A stretch of DNA of 64,000 nt from Leucothrix arctica (GCF_003172895.1 NZ_QGKL01000043.1:1-64000); one strand, 5' to 3'; shown: positions 24,801-34,852, counted from the first letter of the stretch. The notes: a model not told the origin generated them from the sequence alone. Translations and numbers: made by a program.

Positions 24801-25385
24801 ATGAAAGTGGTTCTAGCTAGTGGTAACGCAGGCAAAGTTAAAGAGTTTATGCAAATGTTATCAGGCGTGGGAATGGACGTTCATCCACAGTCTGAGTTCA
24901 ACGTTTCTGACGCTGATGAAACAGGCCTAACATTTGTCGAAAACGCTATTTTAAAAGCGCGCCATGCCGCTGAAATCACGGGCTTACCCTCGTTTGCTGA
25001 CGACTCCGGTATCGAAGTTGATGCGTTAAATGGTCAACCCGGTATCTACTCTGCTCGCTACGCGGGTATTGGTGCTGGCGCTGCTGCGTGTAACGAGAAG
25101 TTATTAGAAGCACTAAAAGGTGTACCAGAAGCTGAGCGTACTGCACGTTTTCGCTGCTGCATTGTGATGATGCGTCACGCCGCTGACCCTTCACCTATTA
25201 TTGCCGAAGGTTCGCTCGAAGGTCGTATCGTTGAGCAACCAACAGGCGCAGAGGGTTTTGGTTATGACCCATTATTCTTCGTGCCTTCGCACAACATGAC
25301 AGCTGCCGAAATGGATCCTGCTGAGAAAAACAAAATCAGTCACCGCGGTATCGCCTTGAAAGCCTTGTTGGAGCAGTTACAATGA
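24801..25385 (+). CDS. rdgB: XTP/dITP pyrophosphatase (RdgB/Ham1)
   Basis: A 194-residue house-cleaning nucleotide phosphohydrolase that removes dITP, dHAPTP and XTP before they enter DNA or RNA. The N-terminal VVLASGNAGKVKEF, ADDSGIEVDAL and C-terminal GFGYDPLFFVP...HRGIALK motifs are complete. An AGAGG site precedes the ATG. Its last codon overlaps the plsC start as ATGA, so these two are coupled. The order rph-rdgB-plsC suggests one housekeeping transcript. Confidence 0.97.
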   Translation: MKVVLASGNAGKVKEFMQMLSGVGMDVHPQSEFNVSDADETGLTFVENAILKARHAAEITGLPSFADDSGIEVDALNGQPGIYSARYAGIGAGAAACNEKLLEALKGVPEAERTARFRCCIVMMRHAADPSPIIAEGSLEGRIVEQPTGAEGFGYDPLFFVPSHNMTAAEMDPAEKNKISHRGIALKALLEQLQ

Positions 25386-26125
25386 AACGATCACCTTTAA
25401 TATCTGCGTGGTTAGGCCTTCGTGCAATCGTCTTTATGATCGGCTTTGCCCTTATAACTACGTGTATGGGTTTATTCGCACCACTATTAGCTCTGATCCC
25501 GGCAAAGACTGCTTACATTTATCTTCGTGCTTGGGCAAAAGTTTGCTTGGTTTGGTTGCGTATCACCTGTGGTATCAAGGGTGTTATGAACGGTTATCAA
25601 AACTTTAATGATGATGAGCCTGCGGTTGTGCTGTCAAACCACCAGTCAACTTTTGAAACCATGTACATCTTGGCTAAGTTCCCAAGAATGTCATGGGTCA
25701 TTAAGCAAGAGCTACTCAATATTCCCTTCTTTGGTTGGGGTATGAAGCAGTCTCACCCTATCGCTATTGACCGTAGTAATGGCCTTAGCTCACTAGAGCA
25801 GATTTTGAATAATGGTAAACAGCGTATGGAAGAAGGTAACTCTGTTTGCCTATTCCCTGAAGGAACTCGTACACACCCTTCTAAGCCGTCTCGCTTTAAA
25901 ATCGGTGGTGCAAAATTAGCAATACATGCGGGTGTACCTGTCTACGCTGTTGCTCATAATGCGGGTGAATGCTGGCCTCGTAACGGCTTAATCAAAACAC
26001 CGGGTACCGTCACTACCAATATTAGTCCAAGGATTGATACGACGGGTAAAACAGCGGAACAAGTGATTAAAGAAGTGGAAGATTGGGTAAACGCAGAACG
26101 CGCAAAACTACCACCTATTAATTAA
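25382..26125 (+). CDS. plsC: 1-acyl-sn-glycerol-3-phosphate acyltransferase
   Basis: A 247-residue membrane acyltransferase that makes phosphatidic acid from lysophosphatidic acid. Residues 10-45 hold membrane helices; the catalytic box is NHQSTFE (H-x4-E, a variant of the usual H-x4-D seen in this subfamily), and the substrate motif is FPEGTRTHPS near residue 160, followed by the conserved VPVYAVAHNAG. It overlaps rdgB by four bases. A stem-loop follows its stop. Confidence 0.93.
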   Translation: MKRSPLISAWLGLRAIVFMIGFALITTCMGLFAPLLALIPAKTAYIYLRAWAKVCLVWLRITCGIKGVMNGYQNFNDDEPAVVLSNHQSTFETMYILAKFPRMSWVIKQELLNIPFFGWGMKQSHPIAIDRSNGLSSLEQILNNGKQRMEEGNSVCLFPEGTRTHPSKPSRFKIGGAKLAIHAGVPVYAVAHNAGECWPRNGLIKTPGTVTTNISPRIDTTGKTAEQVIKEVEDWVNAERAKLPPIN

Positions 26126-26133
26126 GAGGCGCT

Positions 26134-26162
26134 CCATCAGCCCTTACTCAAGGGACTGATGG
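26134..26162. terminator. Stem-loop between convergent plsC and aceA
   Basis: CCATCAG-CCCTT pairs with AAGGG-CTGATGG across ACTC, with one bulged base. No T tract follows on the plus strand, so termination is only probable. The next gene, aceA, is convergent. Confidence 0.5.
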
Positions 26163-26179
26163 ATGACTCCTAAACGCTA

Positions 26180-27778
26180 TTAACCGAACTGCTTCATGGT
26201 GTTATCTTTACCTTCAGCCTTCAGTGCTTTCTCACCAGCGAAGTAACCTTTGTGGTCATCACCAATGTTTGAACCGGCCATATCTTGATGCTTAACTGTT
26301 GCGATACCGCGACGAATCTCTTCACGCTGAACACCCTTAACATAAGCCAACATCCCTTCATCACCGAAGTAACCTTTCGCAAGCACGTCAGTAGATAGTG
26401 CAGCTGTGTGGTAAGTCGGTAACGTGATCAAGTGGTGGAAGATACCTGCTTCTGCAGCTGCTTCACGTTGGAAGTTCTGAATCTTCTCATCCGCTTTTCT
26501 GCCAAGCTCAGTCTCATCATAAGCAACATTCATCAAGTCATCACGTGTATAAGCATCCATGTCGCGACCATTCTCTCTCCAAGTATCGAATACCTGCTGA
26601 CGGAAGCTCAACGTCCAGTTGAATGAAGGCGAGTTATTGTAAACAAGCTTTGCATTTGGAATCACTTCACGAATACGGTTAACCATGCCTGCGATCTGAC
26701 CAATATGCGGTTTCTCAGTCTCTATCCACAACAAATCAGCACCGTGCTGTAGTGACGTAATGCAGTCAAGTACACAACGATCTTCACCTGTACCTGCTTT
26801 GAACTTAACCAAACCATTTGGTAAACGAACAGGCTTAACTAGCTTGCCGTCTTGCTTCAGAACCATGTCGCCTTCCGCTAGATCATCAGGAGAGTTAACG
26901 TCTGTTGTCTCGATGAATGCTGTGTACTGAGATGCTAAATCACCTTCGCTAAGTGATACTGGGATCTTCTGTGTCAAACCAGCACCTAGAGAATCTGTAC
27001 GTGCAACGATTACACCATTATCAACACCTAGCTCTAAAAATGCATAACGTACCGCATTGATTTTAGAGATAAAGTCTTCATGTGGAACCGTTACTTTACC
27101 GTCCTGGTGACCACATTGCTTCGCGTCAGATACTTGGTTTTCAATCTGAATACAGCAAGCGCCTGCTTCAATCATCTTCTTAGAAAGAAGGTAAGTCGCT
27201 TCGTCATTACCGAAACCAGCATCGATGTCTGCAACGATTGGTACAACGTGTGTTTCATGGTTGTCGATCTGCTTAATCAAGTTCGCAACTTCAACTTCAT
27301 TACCAGCTTCTTTTGCAGCATCAAGGTTACGGTATAGGTGGTTTAATTCCCATGCATCCGCTTGACGTAAGAACGTGTATAGCTCTTCGATCAATGCTGG
27401 AACAGACGTCTTCTCATGCATTGACTGATCAGGTAGTGGGCCGAAGTCAGAGCGAAGTGCCGCAACCATCCAGCCTGAAAGGTATAGGTAGTTCTTCTTA
27501 ACAGTGCTGAAGTGCTTCTTAATAGAAATCATCTTCTGCTGACCAATAAAACCGTGCCAGCAACCTAGAGACTGCGTGTAAGCCGATGAGTCAACATCGT
27601 AGTCCGCCATGTCTTGACGCATGATGTCAGCGGTATATTTAGCGATATCTAAACCCGTCTGGAAGCGGTTTTGAATCTTCATACGTGCAACACTTTCTGG
27701 GTCAATAGCTGCCCAAGCGCTGCCGTTTTCTGCACGTAAGTCTCTGATTAAATCAATTGCTTGAATGTAGTTACTCAT
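26180..27778 (-). CDS. aceA: Isocitrate lyase
   Basis: A 532-residue isocitrate lyase, which splits isocitrate to succinate and glyoxylate in the glyoxylate shunt. The catalytic loop reads KQCGH at 220-224 with the active cysteine C222, followed by QDGKVTVPHEDF. This form and the length of about 530 residues are typical of Pseudomonas-like enzymes rather than of the shorter E. coli type with KKCGH. The start at 27778 was chosen because AGGAAA lies just upstream; an in-frame ATG 16 codons earlier has no such site. It lies downstream of glcB on the same strand, 150 bases apart. Confidence 0.95.
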   Translation of the reverse strand: MSNYIQAIDLIRDLRAENGSAWAAIDPESVARMKIQNRFQTGLDIAKYTADIMRQDMADYDVDSSAYTQSLGCWHGFIGQQKMISIKKHFSTVKKNYLYLSGWMVAALRSDFGPLPDQSMHEKTSVPALIEELYTFLRQADAWELNHLYRNLDAAKEAGNEVEVANLIKQIDNHETHVVPIVADIDAGFGNDEATYLLSKKMIEAGACCIQIENQVSDAKQCGHQDGKVTVPHEDFISKINAVRYAFLELGVDNGVIVARTDSLGAGLTQKIPVSLSEGDLASQYTAFIETTDVNSPDDLAEGDMVLKQDGKLVKPVRLPNGLVKFKAGTGEDRCVLDCITSLQHGADLLWIETEKPHIGQIAGMVNRIREVIPNAKLVYNNSPSFNWTLSFRQQVFDTWRENGRDMDAYTRDDLMNVAYDETELGRKADEKIQNFQREAAAEAGIFHHLITLPTYHTAALSTDVLAKGYFGDEGMLAYVKGVQREEIRRGIATVKHQDMAGSNIGDDHKGYFAGEKALKAEGKDNTMKQFG

Positions 27779-27879
27779 GATGTATTTCCTCGTGGTTCTC
27801 AAATTTAAAGTGAGTCTGTCTAGCACTCACCATTTCTATTTTTGGAGTGATTAGGGGTCTTCGTTTGGTTGGTTCCTGC

Positions 27880-27906
27880 GGTAGCCGCTAGTTAATAGCG
27901 ACTACC
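27880..27906 (-). terminator. Stem-loop between glcB and aceA
   Basis: GGTAG-CGCTA pairs with TAGCG-CTACC around a short loop, 25 bases after the glcB stop. There is no T run on the minus strand, so it could be an attenuator or a processing site rather than a full terminator, leaving room for co-transcription with aceA. Confidence 0.45.
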
Positions 27907-27930
27907 TTGGTAAAACGTTGGCTAAATTAC

Positions 27931-30111
27931 TTAAGCAAATTGAGCTTTCTGCTCGATTCGATAATGATGCAATAAAGGCTCGGTATAACCGTTTGGCTGG
28001 TCACAGCCTAAAAAGATTAAAAACTTAGCCGCATTGAATGCCATGTTATTGTCTGTATCGTCCGCCATTGGACGATAATCAGGGTCATCTTGATTTTGCT
28101 CGTCAACCACCGCAGCCATTCGCTGCATGATGCTTAACACTTGCGCTTTGGTACAAAGGTCATGGTGTAACCAATTTGCAATATGCTGACTTGATATCCG
28201 TAATGTCGCACGGTCTTCCATCAAGCCCACATTATTGATATCGGGTACTTTCGAGCAACCGATGCCTTGGTCAATCCAGCGCACTACATAACCCAAAATA
28301 CCTTGGATATTATTTTCTAACTCTTGCTCTACTTGCTCAGCGGTCAGCGTCTCAGTTAGTAGTGGAATAGTCAGCAAATCTTGCAAACTGGCACGGTCAC
28401 GCAGCTTTATCTTTTCTTGCTCAGCGAACACGTCTACCTGGTGATAATGCATCGCATGTAACGTCGCAGCGGTAGGTGATGGAACCCAAGCCGTATTTGC
28501 ACCAGCAAGTGGGTGACCAATTTTCACCGCCATCATCTCAGCCATTTCATCTGGCTTTGCCCACATGCCTTTACCTATTTGCGCTCGACCTTGAAGTCCA
28601 CACGCTAGGCCAATATCCACGTTCCAGTTTTCATAAGCAGCAATCCAAGGCTGTGTTTTGATCTGGTCTTTCAGCATAAACGGCCCTGCTTCCATACTGG
28701 TATGAATCTCGTCACCAGTACGATCTAAAAAGCCAGTATTGATGAATACACAACGGTGCTTTGCTTCACGAATACACGCTTTCAAGTTAACAGTGGTACG
28801 ACGCTCTTCATCCATAATGCCGAGCTTGATCGTGTTTGCCGACAAACCTAGCATTTGCTCGATGCGAGAGAACAGTGCACAAGTAAACGCAACTTCCTCT
28901 GGCCCGTGCATCTTAGGCTTTACGATATAAATACTGCCTTCACGGCTATTTAATATTTCGCTATCTAACTCTTTACGTACGTCAATCGAGCCGATCAGTG
29001 CAGTGATAATGCCATCCAAAATACCTTCTGGGATTGCTGCACCGTGACTATCGCGAATCGTATTGATCGTCATCAGGTGACCCACGTTACGAATGAACAT
29101 TAGGCTGCGACGGCTGATGAAGTGACGCATTCCATCCGCTCGTGTGTGCACCGTATTTTTCTGCATTTTACGCACAAAGGACTTACCGCCTTTATTCACC
29201 GTCTCTTCTAAGTCACCCGTCATCAGCCCTAGGCAGTTACGGTAAACTTCAATTTTTTCTTCACTATCAACGGCTGCAACAGAGTCTTCGCAATCCATAA
29301 TCGCTGTTAACGCTGACTCTAAACGAATGTCACCAACGCCTGCCGTATCTGCTTTACCAATACTACTGTTAGGGTCAATAACTAGCTCAACCAACAAGCC
29401 GTTATGCTTAAAGAACAATGCTGTCGGTGTCGCTTCAGGACCGTCATAGGCAACAAACTGTTGTGGCTGCTTAAGACCTGTTTGCGAACCGTCATTCACT
29501 AAAGCAACGAACTGCTCGTTTTCAACACGGTATTCAAATACTTCAGTGTGCGAGCAACCAGCTAACGGTAGTGTTTCATCTAGGAACTTACGTCCACGAT
29601 TAATCACTTCTTGTCCACGCTCAGGGTTGTAACTACTTGTTGGCGCTAATTTACCACTACGATCAATAACGTCTGTGCCGTAAAGTGAGTCATACAAGCT
29701 ACCCCAGCGCGCATTCACTGCATTCAGAGCAAAACGTGCATTCTTCATCGGTACCACTAACTGCGGGCCTGCCATTGTCGCTATTTCAGCGTCTACACGG
29801 TTAGTTTGAATGGCGAAATCTTCACCTTCATCCACTAAGTAACCGATATCTGTTAAGAACTGCTGGTATGTTTCAATACCGACGGCGGCATAGTCATTCT
29901 GCTTATGCCAAGTATCAATCTGTGCTTGTAAGTCGTCACGCTTGGCGAGTAATGCAGCATTAATCGGTGAAAACTCTTCAACGAGCGATTGCACATCTTC
30001 CCAAAACTGGTCAGCACTTAATGTCGTTAGCGGTAACACTTCATCCTCAACGAATTGACGAAACTCAGTGTTAATCGTTAACCCCTCCATGATATTTTGT
30101 ATTGCATTCAT
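27931..30111 (-). CDS. glcB: Malate synthase G
   Basis: A 726-residue malate synthase G, which condenses glyoxylate with acetyl-CoA to malate and so completes the glyoxylate shunt begun by AceA. The length is that of the monomeric G isoform. Conserved blocks include IMDCEDSVAAVD, the TRADGMRHF region, IVKPKMHGPEEVAF, LGIMDEERRTT near residue 430, FINTGFLDRTGDEIHTS and the C-terminal EDRATLRISSQHIANWL. It is read divergently from the XRE-type regulator 118 bases away, which probably controls it. Confidence 0.96.
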   Translation of the reverse strand: MNAIQNIMEGLTINTEFRQFVEDEVLPLTTLSADQFWEDVQSLVEEFSPINAALLAKRDDLQAQIDTWHKQNDYAAVGIETYQQFLTDIGYLVDEGEDFAIQTNRVDAEIATMAGPQLVVPMKNARFALNAVNARWGSLYDSLYGTDVIDRSGKLAPTSSYNPERGQEVINRGRKFLDETLPLAGCSHTEVFEYRVENEQFVALVNDGSQTGLKQPQQFVAYDGPEATPTALFFKHNGLLVELVIDPNSSIGKADTAGVGDIRLESALTAIMDCEDSVAAVDSEEKIEVYRNCLGLMTGDLEETVNKGGKSFVRKMQKNTVHTRADGMRHFISRRSLMFIRNVGHLMTINTIRDSHGAAIPEGILDGIITALIGSIDVRKELDSEILNSREGSIYIVKPKMHGPEEVAFTCALFSRIEQMLGLSANTIKLGIMDEERRTTVNLKACIREAKHRCVFINTGFLDRTGDEIHTSMEAGPFMLKDQIKTQPWIAAYENWNVDIGLACGLQGRAQIGKGMWAKPDEMAEMMAVKIGHPLAGANTAWVPSPTAATLHAMHYHQVDVFAEQEKIKLRDRASLQDLLTIPLLTETLTAEQVEQELENNIQGILGYVVRWIDQGIGCSKVPDINNVGLMEDRATLRISSQHIANWLHHDLCTKAQVLSIMQRMAAVVDEQNQDDPDYRPMADDTDNNMAFNAAKFLIFLGCDQPNGYTEPLLHHYRIEQKAQFA

Positions 30112-30193
30112 TGCTTAACTCACTTGTCGCTGTATTAGTAATATCTGTCTTCCTAACTTCTGCTTAGCATTCTATTCTCAAAATTGTTATAAT

Positions 30194-30227
30194 TTCACAA
30201 TTAAAACTTCACAGTGTTAAGTTCACA
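30194..30227 (+). promoter_or_regulatory. Three TTCACA direct repeats in the glcB/regulator promoter gap
   Basis: TTCACA occurs at 30194-30199, 30208-30213 and 30222-30227, exactly 14 bases apart, ending two bases before the regulator's ATG. Equal spacing suggests cooperative binding of a dimer or tetramer. The obvious ligand is the adjacent XRE regulator, which would repress itself and control glcB. Confidence 0.55.
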
Positions 30228-30229
30228 AA

Positions 30230-31813
30230 ATGTCAAAGCAAACTTCACTCTCCAGAAAGGGCCATTTCTTAGGCACTAAGATACGCAATCTTCGAAAGCG
30301 TAATAACCTAACAATGGAAGACTTATCAGTACGTTGTATACAGGTTGATGCAGACAGCGCACCCTCCGTTTCGTACCTGTCGATGATCGAAAATGGTAAG
30401 CGAATACCCAGTGAAAAAATGCTGGAGGTAATTGCCGAAGTGTTTCAAAAGGAGTTAAGTTGGTTCTTAGATGAGTCATCTGAAACCGGTGTAATCGTCG
30501 ATGGTAAAAATAAAAAGGGTGGAATTGACGGGGTTGCGTTAGAGCCTGAGTTCTTATTTTCCAAGCAACAACTGCAAAGTGCGCTACCTGAAATGCTGTC
30601 ACAAACAGGTACCTCTGGCCGCCAGTTTGCTCACCTTTTGATTCGTGCTCACCAAGAATACAATCAGAACAACTTCCCCAGCTTAGAGAAAGCCGCAGAA
30701 GAAGTCGGCAAAAAGCAAATGCCGTTGGGTTTAGACGACATACGCGGCATTGTGAAAAAAATGGGGATGAAGATTAAGTGGTTTAGTCGTGACCCAGACC
30801 AAGTGACGGATGAGTCAAACAACCAAACTAACACCTTAGTACGCTCGTTTTATGAGCCACCGGGCATCATCTACGCCAACGAAGAACTAAAGAAATACCC
30901 TGACCGACTCAAGTTTGACCTCGCGACACACATTGGTCATTACGCGCTGTATGGTAAGGACGGCCTGTCGAGTACTAACTCTGCAGGACAAGGGTTGGTT
31001 GAGCATACTTTGCGAGACGCTAACGAGATTCATGAGTCTATGACCATCGACTCTAGCGAGATTTTACAAGCGTGGCGTAACTTTGAATGTAGTTTCTTTG
31101 CCGGCTCGTTACTGTGCCCAAAAGCCGCGTTTAAGCAACACTTAAACCGAACTGCCTACGCGATTGATGCGAATAAAGCGGTAGGTGTGTCGATGTCTGC
31201 CTATATGCGTCGCATGACGTCAGTATCCGCTTACCCGCACTGGCACTACTTTGACGCTTACTTACCCGGTCAGTTAAAAGCGGTTTATCGTGGCAATGGT
31301 ATCCCGCTGCCGATTGGGAATATGCGACCGATTCAAGATCCTTGTCCACATTGGTCGTTATTTCGAGTGCTGCAAGCAGACTCTGGCAAGCCTAAAGCGC
31401 AGATCTCGGTACTGCGTAAAGGTGATCAAGACATCATCTATTCTTGTGACTCGATTCGTACCAATGACCTTGCGGGAAATCCACATGTGTTATGTGTCGG
31501 TATCGACCTTAACCCTGCGCTGGCTTCTCAAGGGAGTGATCCTCAGGAAATTGCAGCTGAAATTAAGAAGAATTGTATTTCACACGGTGGTCAGGCTGAG
31601 ATTCCTGCAAATATTAAGAAGGAGCTGACACGAGTTAGTCGTATCTTGAATATTTCTTGGGTTGAGCGTGGCTTAAATGATCACGCAATTGTGATTTGTC
31701 CTCGGGGTGGTTTGTGCCCTCGTGAAGAGAAATGTACGCACGCGGGTCGTGTTACTGAGCCGTCGTTGAGTATGCAGGAGATTAGACGACAGATTATTTT
31801 ATCGAGCCAATAA
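30230..31813 (+). CDS. RamB/PrpR-like XRE regulator of acetate or propionate metabolism
   Basis: A 527-residue regulator. Residues 12-80 form an XRE helix-turn-helix (NNLTMEDLSVRC...VSYLSMIENGKRIPSEKM). The middle is an IrrE-like domain whose zinc motif has decayed to HIGHY at 234-238. The C-terminal DUF2083-like part ends with cysteines C490, C496 and C502 in CPRGGLCPREEKC. This order matches the RamB/PrpR short-chain fatty-acyl regulators, which sense acyl-CoA and, in mycobacterial PrpR, bind an iron-sulfur cluster through such cysteines. Its place beside glcB and aceA supports control of the glyoxylate shunt. Whether it activates or represses cannot be told from sequence. Confidence 0.85.
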   Translation: MSKQTSLSRKGHFLGTKIRNLRKRNNLTMEDLSVRCIQVDADSAPSVSYLSMIENGKRIPSEKMLEVIAEVFQKELSWFLDESSETGVIVDGKNKKGGIDGVALEPEFLFSKQQLQSALPEMLSQTGTSGRQFAHLLIRAHQEYNQNNFPSLEKAAEEVGKKQMPLGLDDIRGIVKKMGMKIKWFSRDPDQVTDESNNQTNTLVRSFYEPPGIIYANEELKKYPDRLKFDLATHIGHYALYGKDGLSSTNSAGQGLVEHTLRDANEIHESMTIDSSEILQAWRNFECSFFAGSLLCPKAAFKQHLNRTAYAIDANKAVGVSMSAYMRRMTSVSAYPHWHYFDAYLPGQLKAVYRGNGIPLPIGNMRPIQDPCPHWSLFRVLQADSGKPKAQISVLRKGDQDIIYSCDSIRTNDLAGNPHVLCVGIDLNPALASQGSDPQEIAAEIKKNCISHGGQAEIPANIKKELTRVSRILNISWVERGLNDHAIVICPRGGLCPREEKCTHAGRVTEPSLSMQEIRRQIILSSQ

Positions 31814-31882
31814 ACTAAGCTCAGAAATCCGATCAACATAAATGCTTCGTAAAAGGAACTATTAGTACACTGGGTCATTCCA

Positions 31883-32746
31883 ATGAATATGCAAACTACA
31901 AAAACGCCGCTCCTATTCGTATTAGCCATCTTAGCGATAGCGCTGTCTGGTTGTGCCTCTGTAAAAAAGACGGACGCCATCAATTTTTTGGTGCCGTCGG
32001 GTGGTTACACTAAACAGCAAGTTAGCTATGGTAGTGACAAACAGCAGTCATTTGACCTCTACTTGCCAAAGACTAGCGCAACCAAAATACCGGTAGTTTA
32101 TGTGTATGGAAGTGCTTGGAAAACGTCTTTTAATAAATCTGACTTTGTCTTTGTCGCACAGGCATTAACTAGCCTTGGCCACCCAGTAATCGTGCCTGAA
32201 CATCGCCGCTATCCTGAGGTCAAGTTCCCTGTATTTGTCGAGGATGTCGCTGACGCTATTAGCTATGTTGACCGGAATAGCATCGGGCTGCCAAAGCCAT
32301 TCACAGAGTTCATTCTGATGGGGCATTCATCCGGTGCCCACACGGCAGCATTACTAGCGACTGACCAGAGATACTTCAATCAAAGGCAAGTTAAAGCACG
32401 ACTAAAAGGACTGATCGCTATGTCGGGGCCTTATGATTTACCGATGAATGACCCTGAGGTTGCTGCCATTTTCGATACAACAACTGCGCAACGTGCCAAG
32501 CCTGTGTTGAATGTGCGCCCCAATATGCCACCGACGTTGTTATTGCATGGTTTAGCTGATCCGCGCGTGCCGCCTTATCATGCGTCTCGATTTAGAGATG
32601 CACTATTGGCAAAAGGAAATGATGTCACAATGAAGCTTTATCCTGGTGTTGATCACGAGAAGCTACTCGGTGGTATTGCTAAACCATTGCGGTATATGAG
32701 TAATAGTTTTGTGGATGTTCGTGAGTTCTTAAAGCGTTATAACTAA
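31883..32746 (+). CDS. Alpha/beta-hydrolase lipoprotein, probable carboxylesterase
   Basis: A 287-residue lipoprotein: a hydrophobic stretch ends in the lipobox LSGC at residues 22-25. The mature part is an alpha/beta hydrolase of the BD-FAE/esterase-lipase type, with the oxyanion region VYVYGSAWK, the nucleophile elbow GHSSGAH near residue 147, an Asp in HGLADPRVPP, and the late His in GVDHEKLL. It should hydrolyse small esters at the envelope. The first Met (31883) and third residue Met (31889) are both possible starts, with no clear ribosome site. No operon partners are evident. Confidence 0.85.
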   Translation: MNMQTTKTPLLFVLAILAIALSGCASVKKTDAINFLVPSGGYTKQQVSYGSDKQQSFDLYLPKTSATKIPVVYVYGSAWKTSFNKSDFVFVAQALTSLGHPVIVPEHRRYPEVKFPVFVEDVADAISYVDRNSIGLPKPFTEFILMGHSSGAHTAALLATDQRYFNQRQVKARLKGLIAMSGPYDLPMNDPEVAAIFDTTTAQRAKPVLNVRPNMPPTLLLHGLADPRVPPYHASRFRDALLAKGNDVTMKLYPGVDHEKLLGGIAKPLRYMSNSFVDVREFLKRYN

Positions 32747-32968
32747 CTTAGGCGTCAGATTATCAACGCCCATGACTTCGTCAAACACGGGCTACACTTT
32801 ATACTCACTATGGCTTAAGGCTTTATCTGCTTCGTCCTTACTAGGGTGTGTCAGAAACACCTCTGAGAATATCTTCACCTGTCACTAAGCAGAAAGACAA
32901 CAGCTCTTAACGCTTCTTTAGGTTGTAGGCCCTATTCGTGGAAGAAGGAACTCATAAAAATAAATCTA

Positions 32969-34852
32969 TTAGTATCTAACTAATTGTCCAAGTTCGTTAG
33001 CTGGTACTGGCTTATTCCACAAAAAACCTTGTTCTATGACACAACCCAATGCCCGTAAGATTCGATCATCCTCTTCCTTTTCAACACCCAAAGCAACCAA
33101 CTGCATACCTAATTGATTCGCCATTTTAACGAACGCTGTGACGATTGAACGGGCTTTGTGAGAGCTGTTTAGCTTTCGCGTAAAGCCAAGATCCATTTTC
33201 AACTCATCGACATCTAAGTCTACTAAATAAGCCAAATTAGAAGGCCCAACACCAAAGCAATCAATCGCTAGCTTAATACCATACGCTTTCACTTGTTGTA
33301 GTTGTGACATCACATCAGAACCTTCTTGGTTCAAAGCACTCTCCGCTACTTCCAACATCAATGAGGATGGTAGTAGCCCAACGTCATCAAGGATTTGCTT
33401 AACGTTGCTAGCAAAGTTCTTATCTGTTAACTGCCTCCAGGAAATATTGACTGACACGGGATAATCAGCACCAGTATCACACCATGCTTTACAGTCCTGA
33501 CAAGCCTGACGAAGAATCCAATAACCCACCTCATGAATGAGGTTTGTAGTCTCGATGACAGGAATGATCTGGTCAGCAGTGTAAGCAGCGGGGTTATACT
33601 TTTCCCAACGAAGCAATGCCTCAGCACCGATTACCTGATTCGTTGCTGTATTAATTTTTGGTTGGTAATGTAATGCCAAACCATCCTTTTCAACAGCCTC
33701 TTGCATCCCTTGTAATAATTTCAGGTTTGCCATGTAGGCGTGCTCTAAATCATCGCAATAATGACAATAATGGTTTTTACCATCCTCTTTTGCTTGATAC
33801 ATCGCGATATCCGCCTTACGACAAAGCTCGGCAAACGAGTACTCTGGGTGACCGGCAACGGCAACACCAATTGAAGACGTTATCTCCATCGCGGCAGACT
33901 CAATACGAATAGGCTTTGCCACTTCAATAAGCAGGCAATCTAAATATTCAGCAAGATGAAACGCACTATCATGGGCGAAAGCAATGATAAATTCATCCCC
34001 TCCCAAACGACTGATAACAGCATCTTCATTCATCGAATGCTGTAGTCGCTGACCAATCACCAGCAACACTTCATCACCAATATGATGCCCGTGCTGATCA
34101 TTGATTAATTTAAAGTCATCAATATCAAAAAATAACAACAACACCGATGATCGGCTAAAGTCAGTTTTCTTTAATAAATCATCAAACTTATTTTTAGCGC
34201 CGTAACGGTTTAACAGCCCAGTCAGTTGATCGGTATCCGCCAGTTGCTGTATCTGTTTTTTCGCTGTTTTGAGACGCTCACGCTCTTTCAGCTGTTCTGT
34301 GTAAGCAAACTTTAAATCGCGGACTAATGTCCAGGACAAAAAACCTGTAAAGGAAAACACCGCCAATAACCTAATAAGATGACTACGCTCAGTCCCAAGG
34401 TTCTCATTGCTCACTGCTAACCAACCGAAATGAATATTTAAGCCAAGCCCCATGACGACTAAAAATACGATAGAAAAGTAAATCAGATAGTTCGCCTGTC
34501 TCGTATAAATACTAACCAAAAGCAGTGATATTGGAAACGCGACAACGCCTGGATTAGCAAGATTACCATGCATCAACGCCATCAAGATTAAAAAGAATAA
34601 TGTTATTAGCTGATGGATATTAACGGCTAAGGCCACTCTTCCCTTCTTTACTTGGGCAATGAGTAGCTGCATTACTACAACCATCCCTAGATCTAAAAAG
34701 AAATTAATATTGAACCCAGCTAAGGGGGTACTCTGGGAAAATGATTGAGCAAACACCGTAATACTCAAAAAAACATGAATACACTGTATGACCCGTAGCA
34801 ACTGCACATAACGACTTTGCATAACTGGAAATTCATTTAGTCTCATGCGCAC
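32969..34852 (-). CDS. Membrane GGDEF-EAL protein with decayed EAL site
   Basis: A 627-residue protein with about five or six membrane helices in residues 20-175, then a GGDEF domain (intact GGDEF at 284-288, FFDIDDFKLIND before it) and an EAL domain. EALLRW (411-416) is present, but the metal-binding DDFGTG is DCFGVG at 531-536 and ELTES is EVAES (501-505). Loss of the second Asp is expected to remove phosphodiesterase activity, leaving a cyclase with a c-di-GMP-binding or allosteric EAL domain. It overlaps the upstream paralogue by 10 bases, so the two are made together. Confidence 0.9.
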   Translation of the reverse strand: MRMRLNEFPVMQSRYVQLLRVIQCIHVFLSITVFAQSFSQSTPLAGFNINFFLDLGMVVVMQLLIAQVKKGRVALAVNIHQLITLFFLILMALMHGNLANPGVVAFPISLLLVSIYTRQANYLIYFSIVFLVVMGLGLNIHFGWLAVSNENLGTERSHLIRLLAVFSFTGFLSWTLVRDLKFAYTEQLKERERLKTAKKQIQQLADTDQLTGLLNRYGAKNKFDDLLKKTDFSRSSVLLLFFDIDDFKLINDQHGHHIGDEVLLVIGQRLQHSMNEDAVISRLGGDEFIIAFAHDSAFHLAEYLDCLLIEVAKPIRIESAAMEITSSIGVAVAGHPEYSFAELCRKADIAMYQAKEDGKNHYCHYCDDLEHAYMANLKLLQGMQEAVEKDGLALHYQPKINTATNQVIGAEALLRWEKYNPAAYTADQIIPVIETTNLIHEVGYWILRQACQDCKAWCDTGADYPVSVNISWRQLTDKNFASNVKQILDDVGLLPSSLMLEVAESALNQEGSDVMSQLQQVKAYGIKLAIDCFGVGPSNLAYLVDLDVDELKMDLGFTRKLNSSHKARSIVTAFVKMANQLGMQLVALGVEKEEDDRILRALGCVIEQGFLWNKPVPANELGQLVRY

